Shown: positions 42,666 through 51,680 of the stretch, one piece after another
Layout of the letters: every line of letters starts with the position of its first letter
How positions within the stretch are numbered: the first letter of the stretch is position 1
Assembly (NCBI RefSeq): GCF_002937075.1
Contig: NZ_NHSJ01000040.1
Location: forward strand, 1-64,000
Source of the DNA: Rhodoblastus sphagnicola
Lineage (GTDB): Bacteria > Pseudomonadota > Alphaproteobacteria > Rhizobiales > Beijerinckiaceae
Reading direction: 5' to 3'
DNA: 64,000 bases
The notes under the pieces: model-generated
Databases searched by the model: none
Told to the model about the DNA's origin: nothing
What the model saw: only the letters and a program-made list of their open reading frames with translations
Position numbers and translations under genes: made by a program

Positions 42666-43613
42666 ATGAACACGGCGACTGAACCGCGCGGAGCGGCGGA
42701 CAAGCTCCTCGACAATCCCGGCTTGACGGTCGAGCGTCTGCCGATGCTCACCATGATCTTCGACCGGCTGGCGCAATCCTGCGCCGAGGGCATCCGCCCC
42801 TATGCGCCGGCCGTGGTCTCCTGCTTCGTCAATTCGATCTCGACCGATCACGTCTGGGACGCGCTCGACGCCTATGACGGCTCCATAGCGGCGATCTTTT
42901 ATTCGTCCGAACTCGACGCCCGCATTCTGGTCGGGCTCGACCGCCGCTGCGTCTATTCCCTGATGGAAGTGATGCTCGGCGGCGATGCGCAGGAAGCCCC
43001 CTATGACGAGGACCGGACATTTTCCACCCTTGAGGTGCGCGTCGCCCAGACCGTGCTGGAAATCGCCTCCGAGGCTTTGAAGTCCGCCTTCGGCCCGGTG
43101 ATCGAGACCACGTTCCGGCTGGAGCGCGTGGAAACGCGCATGGACTTCACCATCATGGGCCGCCGCAACGTGCTTGCGGTGATCGCCAAGATCCTGATCC
43201 AGGCCATGGATATCGGCGGACAGATGTTCGTCGTGATCCCCCAGCCCGCGCTCACGCCCATCCGCCAGAAACTGGCGCGCGACCTGTCGAGCGACGGTTC
43301 CGCCAGCGATCCGCGCTGGCTCAAGATGATGCGCGACGGCGTGCAGAAGGCCGAAGTGAGAATCACCGGCGTGCTCGACGAATATGAAGAGACGCTCGGG
43401 GCGATCTCCGAATGGAAGATCGGCGACGTGCTGCCGCTGAAACCCAGCGCCCTGACCCGGGTGCGCTTCGACTGCAAGAGCCAGGCGCTGTTCTGGTGCG
43501 AACTGGGGCAGTCCAAGGGGGTCTATACCCTGAAAGTCGCCGAGCGCGTCAATGTGGAGGAGATGCCCTTGGCCCAGTTCCTGAAATCCGCCGCCGTGAC
43601 CGAACAAGCCTGA
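42666..43613 (+). CDS. fliM: Flagellar switch protein FliM
   Basis: The protein has 315 residues. The CheC-like middle domain (about 45-225) and the C-terminal SpoA domain (about 240-305, WKIGDVLPLKPSALTRVRFD) are present. The N-terminal CheY-binding motif of E. coli FliM (LSQAEIDALL) is not seen in the first 30 residues, which read MNTATEPRGAADKLLDNPGL. It builds the C ring. It follows motA by three bases. Confidence 0.9.
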   Translation: MNTATEPRGAADKLLDNPGLTVERLPMLTMIFDRLAQSCAEGIRPYAPAVVSCFVNSISTDHVWDALDAYDGSIAAIFYSSELDARILVGLDRRCVYSLMEVMLGGDAQEAPYDEDRTFSTLEVRVAQTVLEIASEALKSAFGPVIETTFRLERVETRMDFTIMGRRNVLAVIAKILIQAMDIGGQMFVVIPQPALTPIRQKLARDLSSDGSASDPRWLKMMRDGVQKAEVRITGVLDEYEETLGAISEWKIGDVLPLKPSALTRVRFDCKSQALFWCELGQSKGVYTLKVAERVNVEEMPLAQFLKSAAVTEQA

Positions 43614-43641
43614 AATCCCGATTGAACCGCCGAGCAGCCTC

Positions 43642-43977
43642 ATGACCGAAACAGAAGATTTTCCTCAAAGCCCGCAGGTCGAGCCGCAGCCGAGCGCGGC
43701 GGACCCCGATCTGACCCGGCATGACGCCATCCTGCGCATTCCCGTCACCGTGCAAGTGGTGCTCGGGTCCGCGAAAATGCCGGTCGCCCACCTGATGAAG
43801 CTCGGGCGCGGCGCGGTGGTCGCGCTCGACCAGCGCGTCGGCGAACCCGTCAATGTCGTCGTCAATGGCCGCATCGTCGCGCGCGGCGAAGTGGTGGTGG
43901 TTGACGAAGACAATTCGCGCTTCGGCGTATCCCTGACGGAAATCGTGGGCTCATCGGATGCAGACGCCTTCAACTGA
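43642..43977 (+). CDS. fliN: Flagellar switch protein FliN
   Basis: The protein has 111 residues: an acidic Pro-rich start and one SpoA domain (LRIPVTVQVVLGSAKMPVAH; LGRGAVVALDQRVGEPVNVV; VNGRIVARGEVVVVDEDNSR). It overlaps the fliG start by 20 bases, suggesting coupled translation. Confidence 0.96.
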   Translation: MTETEDFPQSPQVEPQPSAADPDLTRHDAILRIPVTVQVVLGSAKMPVAHLMKLGRGAVVALDQRVGEPVNVVVNGRIVARGEVVVVDEDNSRFGVSLTEIVGSSDADAFN

Positions 43978-45019
43978 GGACGGCGGCCGCTACGGCGCGC
44001 CGAATCGCGCAAACGGCGTCGCACGGCCGCTGTTCGGCGCCGAAAAGGTCGCGGCCTTGCTGCTCGCTATGGACAAGCAGGTGGCGGGGCGCCTGCTCAA
44101 GCTCCTCGATCCGCTCGAATTGCGCCAGGTCACCCGTGCCGCCGCGGACCTTGGCTCGGTCAATCCCGCGACGATCGAACATCTGATCTCCGATTTCACC
44201 GAGATGTTCACCGCCGGCGCCGATCTGTTGGGATCGGCGGGCTCGGCTGAAAATTTGCTGGCCGGCGCCCTGCCCGAGGACGAGGCGGCCGAAATTCTTT
44301 CCGACGTGCTCGGCAATTCCAACAAGGCGATGTGGGACCGCCTGTCGGCGGCGCCAGAGGCCGCGCTCGCCAGCTATCTGCAAAAGGAACATCCGCAGAC
44401 CTTCGCTTTCGTGCTGTCGAAACTTTCCTCGACCGCGGCGGCGAAGGTGATGGCGCTGACGCCGCCCCAACTGCGCAACAGCCTGATGAAGCGCATGCTG
44501 TCGCCCCGTCCGGTGATGGACCCGATGATGCGTCTGCTGGAGCGCACCATGCACGAGGATCTGCTGCTCAATGTCGCGCGCAACACTGGCGGCGACACCC
44601 ACAGCAAGATCGCCGAAATCATCAACAAGATGGAGCGCGACCAGATCGAGGAAGTGCTGAACGCCCTGGCCGAGGATCGCCCCAAGGACGCCGAGACGCT
44701 GCGCGGCCTGATGTTCACCTTCGAGGACATCGCCAAACTCTCGCAGAAAGCGCGCACCACCGTGTTCGACAAGGTGCCCGCCGATCGCGTCGTCATGGCG
44801 CTCAAGGGCACCGACCCGACCTTCCGCGAATTGATTCTCTCCTCCATGGCCGCACGCGCGCGGCGCATGGTGGAAAGCGAGCTCAATTCGGGCGGCCCGG
44901 CGCAGCAACGCGACGTGCTCAAGGCGCGCCGCGCCATCGCCGACACGGTGCTGGAAATGGCCGAACGCAACGAGATCGAGATCCATTCGAGCGGAGATGG
45001 CGACGCGGTTTTTGAATAG
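43958..45019 (+). CDS. fliG: Flagellar switch protein FliG
   Basis: The protein has 353 residues. It has the three FliG domains: N-terminal (FliF binding; GAEKVAALLLAMDKQVAGRL), middle (EHPQTFAFVLSKLSSTAAAK) and C-terminal torque domain (LSQKARTTVFDKVPADRVVM; GTDPTFRELILSSMAARARR). It couples the stator to rotation. Its start lies within fliN. The gene is followed by a repeat and flhB. Confidence 0.96.
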   Translation: MQTPSTEDGGRYGAPNRANGVARPLFGAEKVAALLLAMDKQVAGRLLKLLDPLELRQVTRAAADLGSVNPATIEHLISDFTEMFTAGADLLGSAGSAENLLAGALPEDEAAEILSDVLGNSNKAMWDRLSAAPEAALASYLQKEHPQTFAFVLSKLSSTAAAKVMALTPPQLRNSLMKRMLSPRPVMDPMMRLLERTMHEDLLLNVARNTGGDTHSKIAEIINKMERDQIEEVLNALAEDRPKDAETLRGLMFTFEDIAKLSQKARTTVFDKVPADRVVMALKGTDPTFRELILSSMAARARRMVESELNSGGPAQQRDVLKARRAIADTVLEMAERNEIEIHSSGDGDAVFE

Positions 45020-45020
45020 T

Positions 45021-45140
45021 GCGGTTTCCGCGAGATTGCTTCGCAATCCGAGAAAACCACTCACGCGGAATTTCCTAGATCGCGAACGTGGAATTCCGCG
45101 TGAGCGAGATACGAAATTCGAATGGAACATTCGGATTTCG
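45021..45140. repeat. Intergenic structured repeat, family 2, copy B (inverted)
   Basis: Read on the minus strand it has CGAAATCCGAATGTTCCATT, CTCACGCGGAATTCCACG and GATTGCGAAGCAATCTCGCG with GAAACCGC, matching copy A. It fills most of the fliG-flhB gap. Confidence 0.8.
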
Positions 45141-45169
45141 AATAAAAGCTCTGGATTTCGCAGGAGACC

Positions 45170-46258
45170 ATGTCAGACAAACCCGACAAGGAAAGCCAGA
45201 CCGAGGAACCGACCGAGAAGCGACTTTCCGATTCGGTCGAGCGGGGCGATACGCCCAATTCGCGCGAGGTCACGACTTTCGCGGGTCTGTTCGCCGCCGT
45301 GCTGTTCTTCTATTTCTTCCTGCGCTCCGGCGCCCGTCCCATGGTCGCGGCGATGCAGAACATGCTCGACCAGAGCGGCCAATATCAGATCGGCGCCGGG
45401 CGCAACGCCCTCCACCTGATCGACGCGACCATGCGCGCCGTCGGGCAGTTTCTGCTGCCCGCGATCGTTCTCATCATCGTCATGGCGCTGGTCGCGACTT
45501 TTGGACAGAACGCGCCACAGATCGCGCCGGAGCGACTGATGCCCAAATTGGAGCGCATCGCGCCCGACTGGTCGCGCGTCATCTCCATGCGCGGCGTCAC
45601 GGAGCTGTTCAAGAGCCTCGCCAAGCTGCTGATCGTCGGCCTTGTGGCCTTCTTCGTGATCAAGGGCGAGATCGGCGCGGCGATCGCGACCATCCAGTCC
45701 GACCCCGCCGGGCTCGCCGAGCACATTCTCGACGTCTCGACCCGGCTGCTCAGCGGCATCACGCTCGCGGTCTTCGTCCTCGCCGCCTTCGATTTCGCGT
45801 GGACCCGCATCCATTGGAAGCGCGACCTGCGCATGAGCCGCCAGGACGTGAAGGACGAAATGAAGCAGATGCAGGGCGACCCCATGGTCAAGGCGCGGCA
45901 GCGCTCCGTCGCGCTCGAACGCGCGCGCAAGCGCATGATGGCGGCCGTCCCCACCGCGACCATGGTGATCGCCAATCCGACCCATTACGCCATCGCGCTG
46001 CGCTACGTGCGCGAAGAGGGCGGCGCGCCGAAGGTCGTCGCCAAGGGCCAGGATCTGATCGCGCTCAAGATCCGCGAGATCGCCGAACAGAACGACATTC
46101 CCGTGATCGAGGACAAGGCTCTGGCAAGGTCCATGTACGATCGTGTCGAGGTTGACATGATGATCCCGGCGGAATTCTACCGCGTCATCGCGGAACTGAT
46201 CCACTTCCTCAACCGGACTGGCGCATCGGGCCAGCAGCAACAAGGGCGGAGCTCATGA
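45170..46258 (+). CDS. flhB: Flagellar export switch protein FlhB
   Basis: The protein has 362 residues. A charged N-terminus (with TEEPTEKRLSDSVERGDTPN) is followed by four membrane helices (about 35-215) and a cytoplasmic domain with the autocleavage motif NPTH in VIANPTHYAIALRYV near residue 267. FlhB and FliK change export from hook to filament proteins. Its stop overlaps the next gene as ATGA. Confidence 0.96.
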   Translation: MSDKPDKESQTEEPTEKRLSDSVERGDTPNSREVTTFAGLFAAVLFFYFFLRSGARPMVAAMQNMLDQSGQYQIGAGRNALHLIDATMRAVGQFLLPAIVLIIVMALVATFGQNAPQIAPERLMPKLERIAPDWSRVISMRGVTELFKSLAKLLIVGLVAFFVIKGEIGAAIATIQSDPAGLAEHILDVSTRLLSGITLAVFVLAAFDFAWTRIHWKRDLRMSRQDVKDEMKQMQGDPMVKARQRSVALERARKRMMAAVPTATMVIANPTHYAIALRYVREEGGAPKVVAKGQDLIALKIREIAEQNDIPVIEDKALARSMYDRVEVDMMIPAEFYRVIAELIHFLNRTGASGQQQQGRSS

Positions 46259-46695
46259 TGCCGACACCCATTTCGCCCGCCGTGCCGCGCGCGTGTGAGC
46301 AGGCGCTCGCGGAAGCTCTCGCCGATGTCGCGACGGAATTGCGCCTCGTCAACGTCATCGACCTGATCGGCTACGTGCATGGCCAGCGCTACGCCAATAT
46401 CGAGGATCTGATCCACTCCTCGGCCGAACTCTATTTCAAGCAGGGCGCGTTGCGCTATGCCTGCGCCGCCGACGCCGACGTGCGATGGAACGCGCCACCG
46501 AGCGTTTCCCTGAGCATGGAGTTCCGCTGGCGCGGCGCGACCGCGCTGTTTCGTCTGCAACTCGACGCGGCCAGCGCTTCGATCGACATTCATCATCTCG
46601 CGCTGGACACGCCCGGCGCGCCGGAAGACGTGCCGACGCGATTCGCCTCGGCGCTGGCGGACGCCCGGCTGCGCCCCCCCAGAAGGGCGGCGTAG
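46255..46695 (+). CDS. Unknown protein coupled to flhB
   Basis: The protein has 146 residues (MMPTPISPAVPRACEQALAE...). It is soluble with an alpha/beta look: helices (1-60) followed by a beta-rich C-terminal half (VSLSMEFRWRGATALFRLQL). No family is recognised. The four-base overlap with flhB argues for a linked function in export. Rhizobial clusters often have an unannotated gene here. Confidence 0.6.
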   Translation: MMPTPISPAVPRACEQALAEALADVATELRLVNVIDLIGYVHGQRYANIEDLIHSSAELYFKQGALRYACAADADVRWNAPPSVSLSMEFRWRGATALFRLQLDAASASIDIHHLALDTPGAPEDVPTRFASALADARLRPPRRAA

Positions 46696-46732
46696 GCAAG
46701 GCCGGCGCAAGCCCTTCGATCCGGCTTGTCAC

Positions 46733-46847
46733 CCGAAATCCGAATGATCCATTCCTGATTTCGTCTTCCGCACGCGCGGATTTTCGCCCTCACTTCAGGG
46801 AAATCCGCGCGCTGTTGTCGCGGATCGCGAGTCTCGCGGAAACCGGA
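46733..46847. repeat. Intergenic structured repeat, family 2, copy C
   Basis: CGAAATCCGAATGATCCATT, CGCGCGGATTTTCGCCC and GCGGATCGCGAGTCTCGCGG with AAACCGGA match copies A and B in order and spacing. It lies between convergent genes. Confidence 0.75.
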
Positions 46848-48917
46848 TCAGGCGATCTTGGAGCCCATGCGCAGCCCGCCCCAGTGCTTGCCGCGCACGA
46901 AAATCGGCGCGGAAATGTCCTTGATCAATTCCACGCGCCCGCCGCCGAGATCGCGCGGATAGGTCTGGCTGAGATAGGCGCTGGTGTTGCGTCCCGCGAG
47001 CAGGCCGGTCATATCGTCAAAAATCCGCCGGTTGCGGCAATTGGCGTTGTTCCAGACGGGATCGCCGCCCTGAGGCGCCGAATATTTCTTGTTGTGAACG
47101 GGAAGATAGCCGTTGCGATCGACCGCCGCCGAAAAGACGACAGCCGAATCCAGCGTGGGAATCGGCTCCTGGATCGCCGGCAGGGTCGCCTCAAGGAAGT
47201 CCAGCGCCCGATTGCGGTACTGCCTCGGATCGGTCCCGGGGATCTCCGCGTAATTGACGTCGAACAGATCGACCTCCGAAATCGCTCCCGATCCCAGCGC
47301 GTTTTCGAACAGCGACGAGATCATCGCGGCCCGCGCGATGACGATCTCGCGCAACGTCTCCTCTTTCGCCTGGAGACGCTGCATGAGAGCTTTGAGCGCC
47401 GCGGCCGTCGGTTGCGGCGTCTCGATGAAATGCAGCCGGTAGCCGAAATCCGCCGGCGCCGCCCGGGCGCGCAGGGGCCCGATGTCCTTGAGGTCGATCT
47501 CGACAGCCGCGCCCATCTCCAAGCTGACCTCGGAGCCGTTCACAAGAGCCGAGCCTTCCGAAATCTCCAGGACTTCGGTGGCGAAGGAACGATCGCGATG
47601 GACCAGCGTCGCGGGAATCTTGGCCGGCGAGCGCGGGAACTTGCGCTGGTCCGCGTCGGCGAAATTCTTCAGCGTCACCGAAAGCCGCTTGGTCAGGCGA
47701 TCGAACAGGGTGCTGACCTGCCGCGATTGGGTCGCGACCTTTTCCGTCGCCTGATTGGCCTCGGCGACCACGCCATTGAAGAGCTCGACGCTGCCGCCGA
47801 GTCGCGTCGCGCCTTGGGCGGCGGAATTGGCGCTCTCTCCAATCTCCTGGACGGCGCCGATCTGCTGGTCGGAACTCTGCGCCACCGAAGCGGCGATGTC
47901 GCTGATGCGCCCGATAATGTCGCGCACGTCCCGCATCGCCGCGACGGACGATTTTACGGCGGTTTCGATGTCCGCGATCTGCGCCGCGATATCGCGGGTC
48001 GCGCTGCTGGTGCGCTGCGCCAGGGATTTGACTTCGTTGGCGACCACGGCGAAGCCGCGTCCGCTTTCGCCGGCGCGCGCGGCCTCGATGGAGGCGTTGA
48101 GCGCCAGCAGGCTGGTCTGGCTGGAAATGCCGGTGATCAGCGTCACGATCTCCGTGACCCGCGCGGCGCATGAGGCCAGTTCGGAACAACGCCGCTCCGC
48201 GTCATCGGCCCGATCGACCGCGTCATTCACCAGAGCGTGCGCGTCATTGGCCTGGCGTCCGACCTCCTGGCTCGACGCATGAAGTTCGGAAACGGCCGCC
48301 GCGACGGCGCCGATCGATTGCGTGGCGGTCGCCGCGCCATCGCCCACCAGCGTGACGCCGCCGCGCAATTCGGCGATGATCTTTTCGAGATCGCCGACGA
48401 TCGCGCGCATCGCGCCGGACTGGGTCGCCGCGACCGCGTTGGAGGCGTCCATTTCCACATCGACCACGCGCAGCAGGTCGCTCGCCTCGCTTTCGCGCGA
48501 CGCCGTTTCGGCGCCGGAGACATAGGCGCCGACGCTCTCGGCCATATCGGCGAAAAGCGCCTCGAGCAGCGCGCCCACGAGGACGGATTCGCGGGAAGTC
48601 CTTCCAAGAATCGCCTGAACGCAAGCCCCGGTGAAAAAGCCATGAGCGGCGATATAGGCGTCCAGGGGAAGCCCCGCGCGCGCCTGCGCCTCGCCGAAAC
48701 GGCGGGCGCGCGTCGCCCGCTCCGGGCCGGACGGCCCCGACAGGAGATCGCGCCAGTGCGCGCCCAGCGCGCCCTCAAGACGGGAGAAATCGCCTTTCGC
48801 GAAGGCGGCGGCCGTCGCCGGGTCGGAAGCCACCCGCGCGCGAAACGCCTCGAACAGGCTTTTCAGGCGGGGCGACAGGAGCGTGGACAGAGCGGTCTGC
48901 GCGTCAGCAGGTTGCAT
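46848..48917 (-). CDS. Soluble chemoreceptor with protoglobin-like, PilZ-like and Cache-like domains
   Basis: The protein has 689 residues from [10 protein letters not shown] (GGAG six bases upstream); ATG 48956 would add 13. No membrane helix is seen. Residues 1-155 resemble a protoglobin sensor ([20 protein letters not shown]), but the position of the heme-binding His seems to be Gln78. Residues about 180-440 are the MCP signalling coiled coil, with the hairpin [20 protein letters not shown] and [12 protein letters not shown]. About 450-530 is PilZ-like (RxxxR in RKFPR; the second motif is degenerate). The last 140 residues look like a Cache-type ligand domain ([36 protein letters not shown]). 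It may sense redox or c-di-GMP in the cytoplasm. Confidence 0.8.
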   Translation of the reverse strand: MQPADAQTALSTLLSPRLKSLFEAFRARVASDPATAAAFAKGDFSRLEGALGAHWRDLLSGPSGPERATRARRFGEAQARAGLPLDAYIAAHGFFTGACVQAILGRTSRESVLVGALLEALFADMAESVGAYVSGAETASRESEASDLLRVVDVEMDASNAVAATQSGAMRAIVGDLEKIIAELRGGVTLVGDGAATATQSIGAVAAAVSELHASSQEVGRQANDAHALVNDAVDRADDAERRCSELASCAARVTEIVTLITGISSQTSLLALNASIEAARAGESGRGFAVVANEVKSLAQRTSSATRDIAAQIADIETAVKSSVAAMRDVRDIIGRISDIAASVAQSSDQQIGAVQEIGESANSAAQGATRLGGSVELFNGVVAEANQATEKVATQSRQVSTLFDRLTKRLSVTLKNFADADQRKFPRSPAKIPATLVHRDRSFATEVLEISEGSALVNGSEVSLEMGAAVEIDLKDIGPLRARAAPADFGYRLHFIETPQPTAAALKALMQRLQAKEETLREIVIARAAMISSLFENALGSGAISEVDLFDVNYAEIPGTDPRQYRNRALDFLEATLPAIQEPIPTLDSAVVFSAAVDRNGYLPVHNKKYSAPQGGDPVWNNANCRNRRIFDDMTGLLAGRNTSAYLSQTYPRDLGGGRVELIKDISAPIFVRGKHWGGLRMGSKIA

Positions 48918-49048
48918 AACGGCTCCACGCATTTTTGCGAGCGGATAAAACTCCATCTCCCCCCCGGACCCTTCCGAACGACGGTTGAACCGAATTTCCG
49001 AGATTGACGCCGTCGGCTTGCCCGGAACTTCTCATGGTCGCGTCGGCG

Positions 49049-49501
49049 TCAGCGCGGCGCCTCGTTCTTCGGCATGTAAGAGAAATCCTGGAGCAGGACG
49101 TCCTTGACCGCCCCTTCGCCAAGACGCGCGTTCAACGACACCGCGAGCTTCTTGGTGAGCGCGTCCATGTCGAATTTTTCCAGGTGATGGAAATCGAGGC
49201 GCGGGTCGCCGTAAAGCGCGCGGAACGCTTCGTCCATGATCAGGGCGTCGGGACTCACCGCGGACTTCTCCGCCACCTTGGCGTCGAACCCGTAGAGGAA
49301 TTGCACCAGCACGTAGCCGAGCAGCGCGCCGTCGGCGACGATCGGCACATTGATCACCTTGGTCTTGCGATATTCGTAGACATGCTCCGCCGCTTCGGCC
49401 TTTTGCGGCGACGCCTTCGCCGCCTGCCATTGCGAGACGGCGTTGCCGGCGAGCACGGCGATTGCGCTCGCCCAGATCGCCAAGGCCAGCATCTTGATCA
49501 T
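49049..49501 (-). CDS. Anchored periplasmic hypothetical protein at the end of the flgE operon
   Basis: The protein has 150 residues from MIKMLALAIW. It has one N-terminal membrane helix or uncleaved signal (1-22). The rest has a beta-strand pattern (YEYRKTKVINVPIVADGALL, GYVLVQFLYGFDAKV) that recalls FliL-like proteins. I do not recognise it with certainty. It follows flgN by 22 bases and is conserved here in Rhizobiales to my recollection. The frame opens 56 codons upstream inside flgN; that start is rejected. Confidence 0.65.
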   Translation of the reverse strand: MIKMLALAIWASAIAVLAGNAVSQWQAAKASPQKAEAAEHVYEYRKTKVINVPIVADGALLGYVLVQFLYGFDAKVAEKSAVSPDALIMDEAFRALYGDPRLDFHHLEKFDMDALTKKLAVSLNARLGEGAVKDVLLQDFSYMPKNEAPR

Positions 49502-49523
49502 CTCAAGCCTCCAACCGGCCGGG

Positions 49524-49910
49524 TCATACCCCGCCGCGTCCGTAGGTTCCGTCGGACTCGGCTTCCTGGAGCGCGCGCGACACCAGGCCTGAAATTTCGT
49601 CAATCGCCCGCAGGTGATGCGCGAGCACCTGTCGATTCGCTTCGAGCTTGCCCACCAGCCTCGCCACATTGTCGTGATCGACGCGCTTCAGGTCGAGCTG
49701 GCTGAAATTGCGCAGGATGCGATTGAGCTCCAGCAAACCCTGCTGCTTGCGCGTGTTGAATTCGGCGAGCTCCACCGCGCGATTTTCGCGCAGCAGCGCC
49801 GTCTCCTGGTCGATCACGGTTTCCACGCGCGCGATGACGTCGGAAAAGGCCGCGTGAACGTTGATATGGCCGAAGGTCGCCGCGCCATGATGAGACATCG
49901 AATGATCCAT
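49524..49910 (-). CDS. flgN: FlgN-like export chaperone
   Basis: The protein has 128 residues, largely one long helical hairpin (about 22-110: VETVIDQETALLRENRAVEL, EFNTRKQQGLLELNRILR). Size and pattern fit FlgN-type chaperones of the hook-junction proteins FlgK and FlgL, which are encoded in the same operon. It follows flgJ by nine bases. Sequence similarity to FlgN of enteric bacteria is low, so this is a moderate assignment. Confidence 0.7.
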   Translation of the reverse strand: MDHSMSHHGAATFGHINVHAAFSDVIARVETVIDQETALLRENRAVELAEFNTRKQQGLLELNRILRNFSQLDLKRVDHDNVARLVGKLEANRQVLAHHLRAIDEISGLVSRALQEAESDGTYGRGGV

Positions 49911-49919
49911 GAAGCCCCG

Positions 49920-50456
49920 CTAGATTTTGATTCTGGCGTCAACGAGCGGCGGCAGCGCCGGTTGCATCTTGTTGACGGTCGAGCTCTGCAACAGGTCCTG
50001 ATGCGTGGCGAACAGGCGATCGGCAATTTTCAGCGCGCCGGACTTCGCCACTTCATTGGCGATTTTTTCGGACATCATGGAACGCCAGACATCGCCCGCC
50101 ACGCCGGAGCCGTAGACATCGGCGGCGTCCTTCGGCAACATCTCGTCGATCATGCTTTTGAGCAGCACGCTCTCCAGACTCATGGCCGCCTTGCGCGCGG
50201 GGCTCAGGTCGGGCGTCAGCGTCTGGCCCGGATTGTGATAGGCGTATGGCCCGGTGTCGACCGGCGCCGCCGTTCGCGTCAGCGTGGTCGAGAAGTCCGT
50301 CGAGGACGCGCTCGCCTGGGCGCTCGCCGGGGCGCCGTCGGTCAGGGCGCGCGACGCCGCCGAGGCCTTTTGCGGGTCCGCCGCGCGGGCGACATCGAGG
50401 ATGAGATCGGATACGGGTGAAATCGCCATGCGCGCCGGAGTCTCGTTGTTGCGCAT
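49920..50456 (-). CDS. flgJ: FlgJ-type rod-binding protein without muramidase domain
   Basis: The protein has 178 residues from ATG 50456; ATG 50429 (MAISPVSDLI) is equally possible and seems more like homologues. The C-terminal part has the rod-binding pattern LESVLLKSMIDEMLPKDAAD and VWRSMMSEKIANEVAKSGAL. It is only the N-terminal half of enteric FlgJ; the muramidase function is provided by the separate sltF. The GCAAG-type motif lies 25-47 bases upstream. Confidence 0.85.
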   Translation of the reverse strand: MRNNETPARMAISPVSDLILDVARAADPQKASAASRALTDGAPASAQASASSTDFSTTLTRTAAPVDTGPYAYHNPGQTLTPDLSPARKAAMSLESVLLKSMIDEMLPKDAADVYGSGVAGDVWRSMMSEKIANEVAKSGALKIADRLFATHQDLLQSSTVNKMQPALPPLVDARIKI

Positions 50457-50480
50457 AGCCCTGTATGCGCGAGTGTTTGA

Positions 50481-50503
50481 GCAATCTAGCCGCGTAAACT
50501 TAC
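50481..50503 (-). promoter_or_regulatory. GCAAG-type flagellar upstream motif before flgJ
   Basis: On the minus strand this contains GTAAGTTTACGCGGCTAGAT and then TGC. It overlaps the fliJ stop and is nearly the same as the flagellin copy. It may give an internal promoter for flgJ-flgN. Confidence 0.6.
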
Positions 50504-50898
50504 GGGAGGCTTGAGGACGCGCGCGCCGCCAGACTTTCGCCGATGTCCAGCAATTGCAGTTTCTCGTCTTCCCGCGCGATGGACACCGCGGTCTCCTTGA
50601 CGATTTTTTCCAGCGTCTTCTTTTGCGCCGAGCGTTGCAGCAATTGCGCCTTCTGCGCCGACTCCTCCGCCGCCAAGTCGATCTCGCGCCGTTCCGACTG
50701 GATCAGGTGACGGCAGGCGAGCCCAAGGATGAACGAATCGTTCTTCTCGACATCGCCAAGCATTCTCAGCAAGGCGCGTTTCTCCTCCTCCACCAGGATC
50801 CTTCTCCGCTGGATTTCCCCGAGCTTGGCCTCGTCGATCTGGTGGAGTTGGGCTTTCACGCGCAGCAGGCGCTGGAGTGAACGATGTCTTTCACGCAT
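50500..50898 (-). CDS. fliJ: FliJ-like export chaperone
   Basis: The protein has 132 residues from [10 protein letters not shown]. It is one long charged coiled coil (LLRVKAQLHQIDEAKLGEIQ; LVEEEKRALLRMLGDVEKND), which fits FliJ, the stalk of the FliI ATPase. It lies after fliR with stop and start overlapping by one base (TGATG). The place and shape support the call; sequence identity with known FliJ is low. Confidence 0.7.
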   Translation of the reverse strand: MRERHRSLQRLLRVKAQLHQIDEAKLGEIQRRRILVEEEKRALLRMLGDVEKNDSFILGLACRHLIQSERREIDLAAEESAQKAQLLQRSAQKKTLEKIVKETAVSIAREDEKLQLLDIGESLAARASSSLP

Positions 50899-51680
50899 CA
50901 GTTTCCCCTGACGGCCCAGTCGGCGAAGTCCGCCATGAAGGCGGTGACCATGGTGTTGGAAATCAAATAGAGCAGGAACAGGCCGCCCGTGATCAGGAAC
51001 GGGCCAGAGATGAAGTAGACTTGAATCTGCGGGGTCAGGCGGTTGAGCAAGCCCACCGCGAAATTGGCGACGACGCCGAACACGATGAAGGGACTGGTGA
51101 TGCGCATGGCGGAGACGAAGGTCCGCGCCAGCGTGTCGGAAAAGGTGATGAGCGCGGTCTGCGGCCGCAACACCGTTCCGACCGGCATCACGGCATAGGA
51201 CGCGACCACGCCTCGGATCAGCTCCCAATGCAATCCCATGATGAAAATGAGGCAGGTGGCCCCCGCGCTCACCAGGACGCCGATCGCCGGCAAGCTTTCC
51301 GACTCGTCGATCGGCGCGCCGAGCGGGTTGGTCATGCCGATGTTCATCGACGCGGCCATCATCATGGTTTCCAGCGCGAGGAAGAACAGCCGCCCCAACA
51401 GGCCGATGAAGCCGCCGATCAGCGTTTCCGAAAAGATCGCGCCGCCCAGCGCGCCGAGGCTGTCCGTCAAAGGATGGCCATCGAACGCGAAAGGCTTTCC
51501 GCCGGTCAGCGTGGGCGCGAGCGCGAGCGTCAGCGTCAGTGCGACGAACAGCTTGATGCGCGTCGGAATGCGCTGGCTGGAAAACCCCGCCGTGGTCATC
51601 AGGCAGGCGCCGATCCGGCAGAACAGCACGAAGATCGAAGCGATCATCTCCGGCGCCGTCGTGATGACCGTCGAAATCAC
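50898..51680 (-). CDS. fliR: Flagellar export gate protein FliR
   Basis: The protein has 260 residues from a GTG that overlaps the flhA stop as GTGA. It has about six membrane helices. Family pattern: [60 protein letters not shown] and a hydrophobic end ([20 protein letters not shown]). It joins FliP and FliQ in the export gate. Confidence 0.96.
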   Translation of the reverse strand: MISTVITTAPEMIASIFVLFCRIGACLMTTAGFSSQRIPTRIKLFVALTLTLALAPTLTGGKPFAFDGHPLTDSLGALGGAIFSETLIGGFIGLLGRLFFLALETMMMAASMNIGMTNPLGAPIDESESLPAIGVLVSAGATCLIFIMGLHWELIRGVVASYAVMPVGTVLRPQTALITFSDTLARTFVSAMRITSPFIVFGVVANFAVGLLNRLTPQIQVYFISGPFLITGGLFLLYLISNTMVTAFMADFADWAVRGN

